15,501 bases of DNA from assembly GCA_011375245.1 (NCBI GenBank), contig DRMA01000221.1, forward strand, positions 1-15,501, given 5' to 3'. This document shows, piece by piece, positions 7,201 to 13,943 of the stretch. The stretch's first letter is position 1. Every line of letters begins with the position of its first letter. The stretch is from Thiothrix sp. GTDB lineage: Bacteria; Pseudomonadota; Gammaproteobacteria; Thiotrichales; Thiotrichaceae. The notes under the pieces were generated by a model. It was not told the origin of the DNA. It made no database searches and saw only the letters and a program-made list of their open reading frames with translations. The position numbers were made by a program, and so were the translations under genes.

Positions 7201-8337
7201 ATGCAACTCTCCAACGAAGACAATCTACGGCTCAATGTATTACTTGCCCAGCCTTTACATGCCATTCGTATTAGCGAAGGCACGATGACCGTGTATGCCT
7301 TAACGGAAAAAGGCGAGGCAAAAGTACAACTCAACCCGACCGCTCGTGATGAACAATACTTACGCTGGGTACGTGAACTTTTATCGATGAAAATAACAGG
7401 CTCTCCAAGTGGTTACCCTGTTTTCATTAAACGCTGGACACGCATGGGACAAACCAATAATACCTTAGAACATATGCTATTATTAGGTGAACCTGAAGCC
7501 ATTGTTGCTATGGTGCATAGCCCTGAGCTTAGTCATGAAATGGCGCGCCGTGCATGGTGGGCTCATCCAACGACTGAAGTCGCACGCCGCTTATTACATT
7601 ATCCTGAGGTCGTTGCGGGTGAATTGGGTAAGGAATTAGTGGAATATCTGCTTGAATTCCTCCCTTTTGAAGAAGAGCAACTCAATGTAGTCGATACTGT
7701 TCGCCTTAGTTTACAAGGTGATCTTATAGCCGAAAAGAAACGCAGCGAATTATGGAAACGTGCCAAACGCAAAAACCCTTACTATATTGGTTTTTTGCAT
7801 AGTGATCGTGGCAAAAATATCCCATTACTCAAACCCGATCATCCTCACTTAACAACAATTAAAACCAGCCTGTCTGCGCCACTCGCAACCAACAATATTT
7901 ATGCACAAGCACTGTGTCAATTACTCTCATCTGCGGGGCAAGGCTGGCTAGAAACACTGAAACAAGCACTACATAAGCCTGTCGATCAAGAGGTGGTCAT
8001 TTCACTGTTTAAAGCCATTGATGGCTATTTTAACCTGCCCTTTCCTGAGCACCGAGGCATACGCGAAATAGCCAATGCAGAACAACGAGCAACCCTATTT
8101 TGCTGTGGAAAAAGTAATAGTGATGTAGTGTGTCCAGAGGATGTACAACACATCATTGCCGCATTGACAGAGGAATATATCCCACTCTTTAATGCACTTT
8201 TAGTGCTTGCACAACTTGGAGAAGACACATTAATCCCCATATTTGCAGGGAATGATTCAGTAGGAACGGTAATGCGCCGACGTTTACAGCCTGTCACACT
8301 GCCAATATTAGAAAAGATTGATATATTAATGTTATAA
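7201..8337 (+). CDS. dsrS: DsrS-like sulfur oxidation protein
   Basis: A 378-residue soluble protein with no signal peptide. I recognise it as DsrS from its opening segment (LRLNVLLAQPLHAIRI), the DEQYLRWVRELLS and SGYPVFIKRWTRMGQ motifs, the LLLGEPEAIVAMVHSPEL segment and ARRAWWAHPTTEVARRLL. In Allochromatium vinosum dsrS is the last gene of the dsr cluster, whose core product (reverse DsrAB) oxidises stored sulfur to sulfite in the cytoplasm. The biochemical role of DsrS is not established. Here it stands alone, with no other dsr gene in view, about 350 bp before the siroheme operon. No Shine-Dalgarno is visible before the ATG; the start is chosen from the family's N-terminus. Recognition is from memory of the family, not from a search. 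Confidence 0.72.
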   Translation: MQLSNEDNLRLNVLLAQPLHAIRISEGTMTVYALTEKGEAKVQLNPTARDEQYLRWVRELLSMKITGSPSGYPVFIKRWTRMGQTNNTLEHMLLLGEPEAIVAMVHSPELSHEMARRAWWAHPTTEVARRLLHYPEVVAGELGKELVEYLLEFLPFEEEQLNVVDTVRLSLQGDLIAEKKRSELWKRAKRKNPYYIGFLHSDRGKNIPLLKPDHPHLTTIKTSLSAPLATNNIYAQALCQLLSSAGQGWLETLKQALHKPVDQEVVISLFKAIDGYFNLPFPEHRGIREIANAEQRATLFCCGKSNSDVVCPEDVQHIIAALTEEYIPLFNALLVLAQLGEDTLIPIFAGNDSVGTVMRRRLQPVTLPILEKIDILML

Positions 8338-8416
8338 TGCACTTACTAAATGTTCAGACAATTGCGTTCACAGAGTAGAAGCATATTTGAGCATGGCGAG
8401 TTCCTGCTGATTTAAG

Positions 8417-8476
8417 AATAATCCATAGCGCTGGCTAAGTTCGTTATGTGAATATAATTATCTGAATATCTATAGT
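8417..8476 (+). repeat. Dispersed hairpin repeat, copy A
   Basis: This ~60-bp unit matches 12527-12584 in the same orientation. The two share AATAATCCA at the left end, TTCGTTA in the middle and an identical 21-bp block (8447-8467 here). A stem CATAGCG (8424-8430) / CGTTATG (8442-8448), with one G-T pair, corresponds to the stem in copy B although the bases differ. It lies after dsrS. Confidence 0.7.
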
Positions 8477-8587
8477 TTATGCTTATGAAGTGAATATTCA
8501 TCAATTACAAATAAGTATTGAATCATTATCAAACACTGACTTCTAAAATATTGTTAGATTGAAAATGAGTTAAGTAATCCATTAAAT

Positions 8588-8632
8588 TGTATAAATTTTA
8601 TACATAATATAAAAAAATAGGTACAATACTAT
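8588..8632 (+). promoter_or_regulatory. Candidate promoter and operator of the cysG operon
   Basis: TGTATAAA (8588-8595), a central T, and TTTATACA (8597-8604) form a perfect 17-bp palindrome. Its right end doubles as a -35-like TATACA (8599-8604), followed 17 bp later by TACAAT (8622-8627) as a -10. The layout suggests a repressor site over the -35 box. The ATG of the first gene is about 60 bp downstream. The promoter assignment is by eye. Confidence 0.45.
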
Positions 8633-8691
8633 ACAGATACTGCCTATTGTTTTCTATGCCCGATAAGTATTTAACCAAACCGAGGTAAAAA

Positions 8692-8928
8692 ATGCCGTAC
8701 TATGTTTTTAAAGTGACACAACCCACCGAGTTAATTAAAAACTTGAGTTTACAAGATTCATTTGAAAAATACCGTGATGCGCGTGAACTCGCTCGTGGTA
8801 TACGCAAAGAACTACCACTTGATAGTGGTACTACCGTCAAAATGCTCTTTGCGGCAAACCAATTAGCTGCTGAAGAAACCCTCATGGAAAAAAGAGAAGA
8901 AAAAGTGGTCTTGGAGTGGGAAAAGTAG
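8692..8928 (+). CDS. Small conserved protein, first gene of the cysG operon
   Basis: A 78-residue protein without signal peptide, membrane segment or Cys. It opens with a short beta-like stretch (PYYVFKV), then a charged region with SFEKYRDARELARGIRKEL (about 23-41), VKMLFAANQLAAEETLMEKREE (about 49-70) and ends VVLEWEK. I recall similar small proteins beside cysG in other sulfur-oxidising or related gammaproteobacteria, but know no function. A GAGG ribosome binding site (8682-8685) supports the start. The next gene begins 32 bp after its stop, and the same transcript likely covers CysG, the S24-like protein and thioredoxin. A role as a small adaptor in siroheme or sulfur metabolism is a guess from position only. 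Confidence 0.75.
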   Translation: MPYYVFKVTQPTELIKNLSLQDSFEKYRDARELARGIRKELPLDSGTTVKMLFAANQLAAEETLMEKREEKVVLEWEK

Positions 8929-8960
8929 CCTAAGCGCTACTCTACACCACAACACAGATT

Positions 8961-9413
8961 ATGGACGAAGACATATACCGTCAGGTTTATCACCAAATCA
9001 ATAAAAATCGCTGCATCTTTGAAAAGGCGCTAACAAATCGACGTTGTGACTGCGAACAAAAAAAACGCTTCAACTTAGCAACTCGTGAGGCAATGGGCTG
9101 CCGCTCAGTCGCTGCACTTGCTAACTGTACTAAATATCTTAATACTATGCGCGAAAAGGCACGCTTCGCGTTAAGGGTCACCCTCATTGATGGCCCAATG
9201 CCGCATAATAAAGAACTACAGGTACAGGCAGGTGGCTGCCTACAATTACAAAAACAACTATTCCCAGAACGAGCAGACCATCAAACTACTGATAATATTT
9301 ATGAATTAGTCAATGCCGCATTAATAGAATATGCCACGATTGACAACTTCCCCTATGGTGAAATGGTAAAAGGAATTGTTACTTATAAAAGCCGAAAACG
9401 GAAACGTCATTAA
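8961..9413 (+). CDS. Cys-rich conserved protein preceding CysG, possible Fe-S protein
   Basis: A 150-residue cytoplasmic protein. Five cysteines lie in its first 56 residues (C18, C29, C31, C47, C56; spacing C-x10-C-x-C-x15-C-x8-C) and one more at C93. This density and the CDC motif suggest metal or Fe-S cluster binding, though no named cluster motif fits exactly. The middle (about 57-100) has a conserved-looking stretch TMREKARFALRVTLIDGPMP, and the C-terminus is strongly basic (KSRKRKRH). Its TAA stop overlaps the cysG ATG by one base (TAATG), so translation is coupled and the two products are probably needed together. The start lacks a clear Shine-Dalgarno and may depend on the upstream gene. 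I do not know a characterised homologue. Confidence 0.78.
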   Translation: MDEDIYRQVYHQINKNRCIFEKALTNRRCDCEQKKRFNLATREAMGCRSVAALANCTKYLNTMREKARFALRVTLIDGPMPHNKELQVQAGGCLQLQKQLFPERADHQTTDNIYELVNAALIEYATIDNFPYGEMVKGIVTYKSRKRKRH

Positions 9414-10870
9414 TGAATCACTACCCTATTTTTCTCAAACTTGAAAACCGTCCTTGCCTCGTTATTGGTGGTGGCAGTATTGCTGAGCGTAAAATTTACT
9501 CGCTGTTATCAGCAGGAGCAACGATCACAATTATTTCTCCTACACTGACTCAAAAACTACAACAACGTCTCGTGGCAGAAGAAATAACCCATATTGCACG
9601 TTACTATGAAGGCGAAGCTGACCTTGCTTGCACATTTTTAGTGATTGCTGCTACTGATAATAGTGAGATTAATGCTCAAATTGCTCACGCAGCAAATAAA
9701 CGCAATATCTTGGTAAATGTCGTCGATAACCCTGCACTGTGTAGTTATATTGTTCCTTCTGTTGTTGATCGTTCTCCCGTCACTATTGCCGTGTCTACAG
9801 GTGGCGCATCACCTGTTCTCGCACGTCAACTACGTATGAAACTTGAAACAATGGTGCCTGCAAGTTGTGGGGAGCTCGCCAGTATCACGGAAGAATACCG
9901 CGATAAAGTCAAGCAGCATTTTGATACCAATGAACAACGTAAACATTTTTGGGAAAATGCCCTAAGAGGACAGTTTGCTGAACTCGTTTATGCGGGGCAT
10001 AAAGAGCAAGCACGCCAACTATTAGACACCTTATTAGCCAAAGGTAACGATGCCAAGCTCATGGGTGAAGTCTATCTTGTTGGTGCAGGACCTGGTGATC
10101 CTGATCTACTCACCTTCAAGGCACTACGATTAATGCAGCAAGCGGATGTCATGGTTTATGATCGTCTTGTGTCAAAAACCATCTTAGACATGGCAAATCG
10201 TAGTGTAGAACGTATCTATGTTGGCAAAGAAAAAGATAATCATGCTGTGCCACAAGATAAGATCAATGACCTATTGGTAGAAAAAGCCAAACAAGGCAAA
10301 CGTGTTTTACGCTTAAAAGGCGGTGACCCGTTTATTTTTGGTCGCGGTGGTGAAGAAATTGAAACACTGGCAAGCGAAGGCATTCCGTTTCAAGTAGTAC
10401 CTGGGATTACTGCTGCTGCAGGTTGCGCCTCCTATTCAGGCATCCCCTTGACCCATCGTGACTATGCTCAATCATGCAGTTTTGCCACAGGACACCTCAA
10501 AGATGGCAGTATTGACCTCAATTGGGCGCAATTAGTACAACCTAATCACACGATTGTGTTCTACATGGGACTAACAGGTGTGCATATTATTAGCGAACAA
10601 TTACAAGCACATGGCTTAGCAGGTGACACCCCTGCCGCCTTTATTGAGCAAGGCACAACACGCAATCAAAAAACCCATATTGGCACAGTAGCAACCTTAC
10701 CTAAACTAGCTAAAACCTCAGGCGTACGTGCGCCAACACTGATGATTATTGGAGATGTCGTCAAATTGCACGAAAAGCTCCATTGGTACAAGCCACAACA
10801 ACATGTAACTGCAACCGAATTTAGTAAAAACAAGCCCCAACATGAGCCACAGGATGGATCACAATCATGA
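9413..10870 (+). CDS. cysG: Trifunctional siroheme synthase CysG
   Basis: A 485-residue protein with both halves of CysG. The N-terminal half (about 1-205) is precorrin-2 dehydrogenase/sirohydrochlorin ferrochelatase, with the NAD-binding loop GGGSIAERK (19-27), the catalytic Asp in NVVDNPAL (D105) and STGGASPVLAR. The C-terminal half (about 217-460) is uroporphyrinogen III C-methyltransferase, with VGAGPGDPDLLT, VYDRLVS, RLKGGDPFIFGRGGEE, PGITAAAGCASYSGIPLTHR and VFYMGL. It therefore turns uroporphyrinogen III into siroheme in the cytoplasm, using SAM and NAD+. Siroheme is the cofactor of sulfite and nitrite reductases, including the reverse dissimilatory enzyme expected from DsrS. A Gln/Lys-rich tail follows the enzyme domains. 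The start overlaps the previous stop (TAATG) and its stop overlaps the next start (ATGA). Confidence 0.97.
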   Translation: MNHYPIFLKLENRPCLVIGGGSIAERKIYSLLSAGATITIISPTLTQKLQQRLVAEEITHIARYYEGEADLACTFLVIAATDNSEINAQIAHAANKRNILVNVVDNPALCSYIVPSVVDRSPVTIAVSTGGASPVLARQLRMKLETMVPASCGELASITEEYRDKVKQHFDTNEQRKHFWENALRGQFAELVYAGHKEQARQLLDTLLAKGNDAKLMGEVYLVGAGPGDPDLLTFKALRLMQQADVMVYDRLVSKTILDMANRSVERIYVGKEKDNHAVPQDKINDLLVEKAKQGKRVLRLKGGDPFIFGRGGEEIETLASEGIPFQVVPGITAAAGCASYSGIPLTHRDYAQSCSFATGHLKDGSIDLNWAQLVQPNHTIVFYMGLTGVHIISEQLQAHGLAGDTPAAFIEQGTTRNQKTHIGTVATLPKLAKTSGVRAPTLMIIGDVVKLHEKLHWYKPQQHVTATEFSKNKPQHEPQDGSQS

Positions 10871-11247
10871 ATGAAATAAAGATCAGTGTTGAAGAAGCAT
10901 TTAACAACAATATTGCCAGCAGTATGGGAAGTGATGGTAGCTGCTCTGAAGCAGAGCCCTTTGCTTTACAAGCCATTGATGACAGCATGGAGCCAGAATT
11001 TGCCACAGGCTGCATTATTATTATTGATCCAGGTGGTGTTGTCCGTGATGGTTCTTATGTATTTGCCAAAGACTTGAAAGACGAATATATCTTTCGTCAA
11101 CTCAGAATTCGGGACGAGAAGCTTTTTCTTGTCCCACTTAACGACCTCTATGAAACTTTCCAGATTCCTGACCTAAGTTATATTGAGGGTATTATTTCTC
11201 AACGGGCAGGAAAAAAACGTAGTTATCACAAATGGTATGATAAATAA
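10867..11247 (+). CDS. S24/LexA-fold protein lacking HTH; catalytic Lys replaced by Arg
   Basis: A 126-residue protein with a LexA/UmuD-type S24 peptidase fold and no DNA-binding helix-turn-helix. The nucleophile motif is intact (DDSMEPEF, S40), followed by GCIIIIDPGG and VRDGSYVFAK. Aligning the last strand (EYIFRQLRI) with LexA (EVTVKRL) puts Arg77 where the general-base Lys156 of LexA belongs, so self-cleavage may be lost. The part after 85 (LVPLNDLYETFQIPD, IEGIISQRAGKKR) fits the S24 C-terminal strands, and the end is basic. The ATG overlaps the cysG stop (ATGA) and the stop abuts the thioredoxin ATG, so it is tightly coupled to both. I recall similar proteins in this place beside cysG in other gammaproteobacteria. 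Function is unknown; a sensor or structural role fits better than proteolysis. Confidence 0.8.
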   Translation: MNEIKISVEEAFNNNIASSMGSDGSCSEAEPFALQAIDDSMEPEFATGCIIIIDPGGVVRDGSYVFAKDLKDEYIFRQLRIRDEKLFLVPLNDLYETFQIPDLSYIEGIISQRAGKKRSYHKWYDK

Positions 11248-11619
11248 ATGACAGGTGTAATTAATACAGATAATATCTTCACTATTAACCTTGAAGATTT
11301 TGAAGAAGAAGTACTGCAAGCGTCTTATGAAAAACCAATACTCGTCGATTTTTGGGCTGCTTGGTGTAACCCTTGCCTCTTTATCGCACCCATCCTTACT
11401 GATGTTATTAACGCCTATAATGGGGATATATTGCTCGCTAAACTTGAAGTTGATGCTGGCAAAAATATGAAGTTGGCAGGGCGTTATCAGGTGCGAGGCT
11501 TCCCGACTATCATCCTCTTTGAATCAGGCAGTGAGGTGGAGCGCTTCAGTAGCGCCCGTCCCAAGGCCTATATTGAAGAATTTATTGAATCGAATAGTCG
11601 TTTATTGCGCCGCTCGTAG
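11248..11619 (+). CDS. Thioredoxin-fold protein with WCNPC active site
   Basis: A 123-residue thioredoxin, close to the usual length and with no signal peptide. It keeps the buried Asp (D34 in VDFWAAW), the active site W39-C40-N41-P42-C43, the cis-Pro segment GFPTIILFESG and the beta-strand layout. Asn replaces Gly in the classic WCGPC motif, and Leu follows the second Cys instead of Lys/Arg. Both changes can shift redox potential and partner choice, so it may be a dedicated reductant for an operon partner rather than the housekeeping thioredoxin. Its ATG directly follows the TAA of the S24-fold gene. It is the last gene of the operon; no strong terminator is seen after it. CysG-side Cys-rich protein is an attractive target, by inference. 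Confidence 0.9.
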   Translation: MTGVINTDNIFTINLEDFEEEVLQASYEKPILVDFWAAWCNPCLFIAPILTDVINAYNGDILLAKLEVDAGKNMKLAGRYQVRGFPTIILFESGSEVERFSSARPKAYIEEFIESNSRLLRRS

Positions 11620-11746
11620 TGATAGCGTTTTCATCACCTATAACTCGATACTCTAGTTTTTGAGCCAGCAAAAGCCAAATAGCTTTGATATCATTCCAAC
11701 GGTCAAAGTCATTCATTACTTTACCTAAATTTATGCTGATTAACAC
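11582..11746 (-). CDS. Possible small protein or gene remnant
   Basis: On the minus strand a frame of 54 codons begins at GTG 11746, with AAGGGG five bases upstream, and ends inside the 3' end of the thioredoxin gene. The product contains MNDFDRWNDIKAIWLLLAQ and KLEYRVIGDENAIT, which look protein-like in composition (helix then charged strand). I do not recognise it. It could be a real small gene, the end of a decayed gene, or chance. It lies just beyond the terminator of the Gly-rich protein gene. Confidence 0.25.
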   Translation of the reverse strand: MLISINLGKVMNDFDRWNDIKAIWLLLAQKLEYRVIGDENAITTSGAINDYSIQ

Positions 11747-11810
11747 ATCTGCCCCTTATAGAAGAATTCATAGATTTTATAGATGAGGCACCACAAAAGA
11801 ATGAAACAAC

Positions 11811-11840
11811 AAAAAAGAGCCTACTAATCAAGTAGGCTCT
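11811..11840 (-). terminator. Rho-independent terminator of the Gly-rich protein gene
   Basis: On the minus strand AGAGCCTACT, loop TGATT and AGTAGGCTCT form a perfect 10-bp stem (11840-11816) followed by a T-tract (A-tract at 11811-11815 on the plus strand), 44 bp after the stop at 11885. Confidence 0.93.
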
Positions 11841-11884
11841 AAGGGCTTGTGACTTTGTATTATTTATTATTATTTTTTTGAAAA

Positions 11885-12352
11885 TTACTTGCTTACAGGT
11901 GCTTGTGGTGCAATATTCTGTGTTGGTACGAATGCAGGAACTTGACCGTTAGCAAAAGGAACAACACCAACGCCATTTGTTTGGTTACTACCAACTACAT
12001 TAGCAGCTGTAGTTCCATTACCTTTGCCTTCACCCGTCCAATCAGCAAGACCATTTACGTTTGACTCACCGTTGCCGTCAGCTGACATTTTTGTATCCAT
12101 ATTAGTGCGACCTTTACCTTTGAACGTAATAGCGAAATCTACTTCACCATCTGCGTCGCCCTTACCTGTTCCCCATGAATTAAGTGAGCCTTTTCCAGCA
12201 CCTTCACCTTTAGTGTTACCCTTGCTTGCTACTGATGAAGTACCTTGCGCATTTCCAGCAGCGTTACCATTACTTACGCCATCCATCCAATCAGCAGATG
12301 CAGTTGTAGAAAGAGCGATTAGGGCAGCGAATGTGATTGTAGAAAGTTTCAT
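11885..12352 (-). CDS. Secreted Gly/Asn-rich protein, candidate sulfur globule protein
   Basis: A 155-residue exported protein with a clean signal peptide (1-20, cleavage ASA before DW). The mature part is rich in Gly, Asn, Ser, Ala, Thr and Lys, has no Cys, and carries loose short repeats (NGNAAGNAQG, GKG, GEGAGKG, GTGKGDADG, DGNGESNVNG, GEGKGNG) and three Asp/Ser-Trp positions (DWM, SWG, DWTG). Its C-terminus is Pro/Val/Gln-rich. Sulfur globule envelope proteins of Allochromatium (Sgp/CV proteins) are also small, secreted, low-complexity and Gly/Asn-rich with aromatic residues, and the surrounding genes suggest sulfur oxidation. The assignment is inference; it lacks the Tyr-rich repeats of CV1-CV3. 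A strong AAGGAGAA ribosome binding site, a promoter and a strong terminator suggest high expression as a single gene. Confidence 0.8.
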   Translation of the reverse strand: MKLSTITFAALIALSTTASADWMDGVSNGNAAGNAQGTSSVASKGNTKGEGAGKGSLNSWGTGKGDADGEVDFAITFKGKGRTNMDTKMSADGNGESNVNGLADWTGEGKGNGTTAANVVGSNQTNGVGVVPFANGQVPAFVPTQNIAPQAPVSK

Positions 12353-12426
12353 AATTATTCTCCTTGAGCTTTATTAGGGGCTTATATTCTTATATTAGGT
12401 TGACCTGTTAGCGGTCTATGCAAATA

Positions 12427-12455
12427 AGAATATTCTAATATACTTATTTCGTCAA
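12427..12455 (-). promoter_or_regulatory. Candidate sigma-70 promoter of the Gly-rich protein gene
   Basis: On the minus strand TTGACG (12455-12450) and TATTCT (12432-12427) are separated by 17 bp, with the start codon about 75 bp downstream. The -35 box is near consensus; the -10 box matches 4 of 6. Confidence 0.5.
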
Positions 12456-12526
12456 CTATTAATTGACGAAAAACACAATAAATTCAAAAAAAATTAATTA
12501 TTCAATATTATCAAAATGTTAGATGA

Positions 12527-12584
12527 AATAATCCACACTACTGGATTCGTTAGTGTGAATATAATTATCTGAATCTCTATTAGT
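12527..12584 (+). repeat. Dispersed hairpin repeat, copy B
   Basis: Second copy of the unit at 8417-8476, same orientation. The identical 21-bp block is at 12554-12574. Its stem is CACACTA (12534-12540) / TAGTGTG (12551-12557), a perfect 7 bp over a 10-nt loop. Both arms differ from copy A, but pairing is kept. It lies just beyond the 3' end of the DUF302 cytochrome gene. Confidence 0.7.
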
Positions 12585-12611
12585 AATTACGAAATAATCA
12601 AAAATTAATAC

Positions 12612-13805
12612 TTAGAAATCTCCTGTTGCACCTGCAACCATAATCTCAAGCATTGCTTGGTTAACACGTACTGCGGTGTCTAGCACTTTAGTATCAAGCA
12701 ATTCACTATTAATTAACATGTCAAGATTCAACATCATTAACCAAACCTTCTTGTCCTTATCTTCAACCACTGAAATGCGACAAGGCATATAGCTGGCAAA
12801 AATAGGATTACTCATCACCATTGTTCGGGCATCCATCGGATCACAGAACTGGTAAATAGCAAGATGTGGCATTTCAACACCCCGTGCTTCAAGTTCCTTA
12901 GATACTTCTTGCTGTCCTACTAATTTCATATTTAAATCAGTTGCTTTAGAAATCATCGCAGTTACGGCATCGTCGATACTCACACCTTTTTCAAGCTCCA
13001 TTTTTGCAACGGTTTGCTTAATATCCGTAATTTGTAATCCCCCCTGTGATTCTATTTTTTCTGCTTTAGTATCCGCTTTAGCCAATTCTGTTGCTGCAAC
13101 GACTGGCTTTGTAGGGGATGTTGGTACTGTAGGTTTTACAATTGCTCGACGTGCTACTAGATCAGGCGGAATAAATTTTGTTTTACCACTCGCATCAATA
13201 CGCGCATTATCAAGTGTTGCAATATAAGCCGTTATATTAGTTAGATCCGTATCCGAAAAATCATCAAACGTTTCATCTTCTGGGTCATTATCATGCATAC
13301 GCATTTTGGCCTGAAACATCTTGATTGATTGGAATAAGTACTCATTGTGTTGTGCTGCTAACGGTGGCGCACCTTTTTTGGGTTTACCAAAACCATCGCG
13401 ACCATGACAGGTTTTACAGTCTCCTTTAAATAGACTTTTACCTTCCTTAACATCACCGCCATATTGTACAACATCAAACTTAGGGTCTTTACTTAGATCA
13501 ATCGACGCTAAATAAGCCGATACATCTTCAATATCCTTATCCGTCATTTTGTCAAGAGCAGCGGTTTTCAACATCATATAATTTTGTCGTTTTCCTGCAC
13601 GATAATCTCCCAATGCTTTAATAAGATATTCCTGTGGCATACCTGCAAGACGTGGCGACAGTTTTCCTGAAGCGCCTTGCCCATAAAGACCATGGCATAA
13701 TGCACAATTTTTATTTAATGCTTTACCATTTGCTAAATCAGCCGCTTGAAGTTGCAAAGGTAGCAAGAAAGCAAGCCCACACAATGCTAAAAAGTGCTTT
13801 TTCAT
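12612..13805 (-). CDS. Diheme cytochrome c fused to a DUF302 domain
   Basis: A 397-residue exported protein with a signal peptide (1-21/22, ending LQA-A). Two class I cytochrome c domains follow, with heme sites C34-x2-C37-H38 and C130-x2-C133-H134; M77/M78 and one of M163/M168/M170 are likely distal ligands. A Pro/Thr/Lys linker (about 213-255) leads to a C-terminal DUF302 domain (about 258-397), seen in VSIDDAVTAMISKATDLNMKL, HLAIYQFCDP, YMPCRISVVEDKDKKVWLMMLNLD and a helical end. DUF302 has no settled function. The fusion suggests periplasmic redox chemistry on a ligand or sulfur compound held by DUF302. The cytochrome domains resemble c4-type proteins. AGGGGAAT precedes the ATG. The gene appears monocistronic. 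Confidence 0.9.
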   Translation of the reverse strand: MKKHFLALCGLAFLLPLQLQAADLANGKALNKNCALCHGLYGQGASGKLSPRLAGMPQEYLIKALGDYRAGKRQNYMMLKTAALDKMTDKDIEDVSAYLASIDLSKDPKFDVVQYGGDVKEGKSLFKGDCKTCHGRDGFGKPKKGAPPLAAQHNEYLFQSIKMFQAKMRMHDNDPEDETFDDFSDTDLTNITAYIATLDNARIDASGKTKFIPPDLVARRAIVKPTVPTSPTKPVVAATELAKADTKAEKIESQGGLQITDIKQTVAKMELEKGVSIDDAVTAMISKATDLNMKLVGQQEVSKELEARGVEMPHLAIYQFCDPMDARTMVMSNPIFASYMPCRISVVEDKDKKVWLMMLNLDMLINSELLDTKVLDTAVRVNQAMLEIMVAGATGDF

Positions 13806-13943
13806 TAATTAATTCCCCTAAAATGTTATCCGTTATGATAAAAAACAATCACAGTATAATACTGATTTAATCAAATTTTAAATAAAGCGTTAAATAGATT
13901 TTCTACAGCTCACTTTAGCTTTATAGTTAAAACCTATTAAAAC

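Larger units (their letters stand above)
8338..8691. other. Intergenic region holding a dispersed repeat and the cysG-operon promoter
   Basis: About 350 bp. It contains repeat copy A (8417-8476), a 10-bp palindrome TGAATATTCA (8491-8500), a 17-bp palindrome (8588-8604) and a promoter-like pair, then a GAGG ribosome binding site (8682-8685). No clear terminator follows dsrS, so read-through into the next operon is possible. On the minus strand near 8340-8450 short protein-like reading frames broken by a stop could be gene remnants. Confidence 0.5.

Noticed and set aside
8340..8450. Minus-strand protein-like frames downstream of dsrS as a pseudogene
   Set aside because: Short, broken by a stop and overlapping a repeat; no recognisable family.
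13860..13885. FNR-like site (TTGAT...ATCA) upstream of the DUF302 cytochrome gene
   Set aside because: Half-sites are separated by 3 bp rather than 4 and the right half-site is incomplete.
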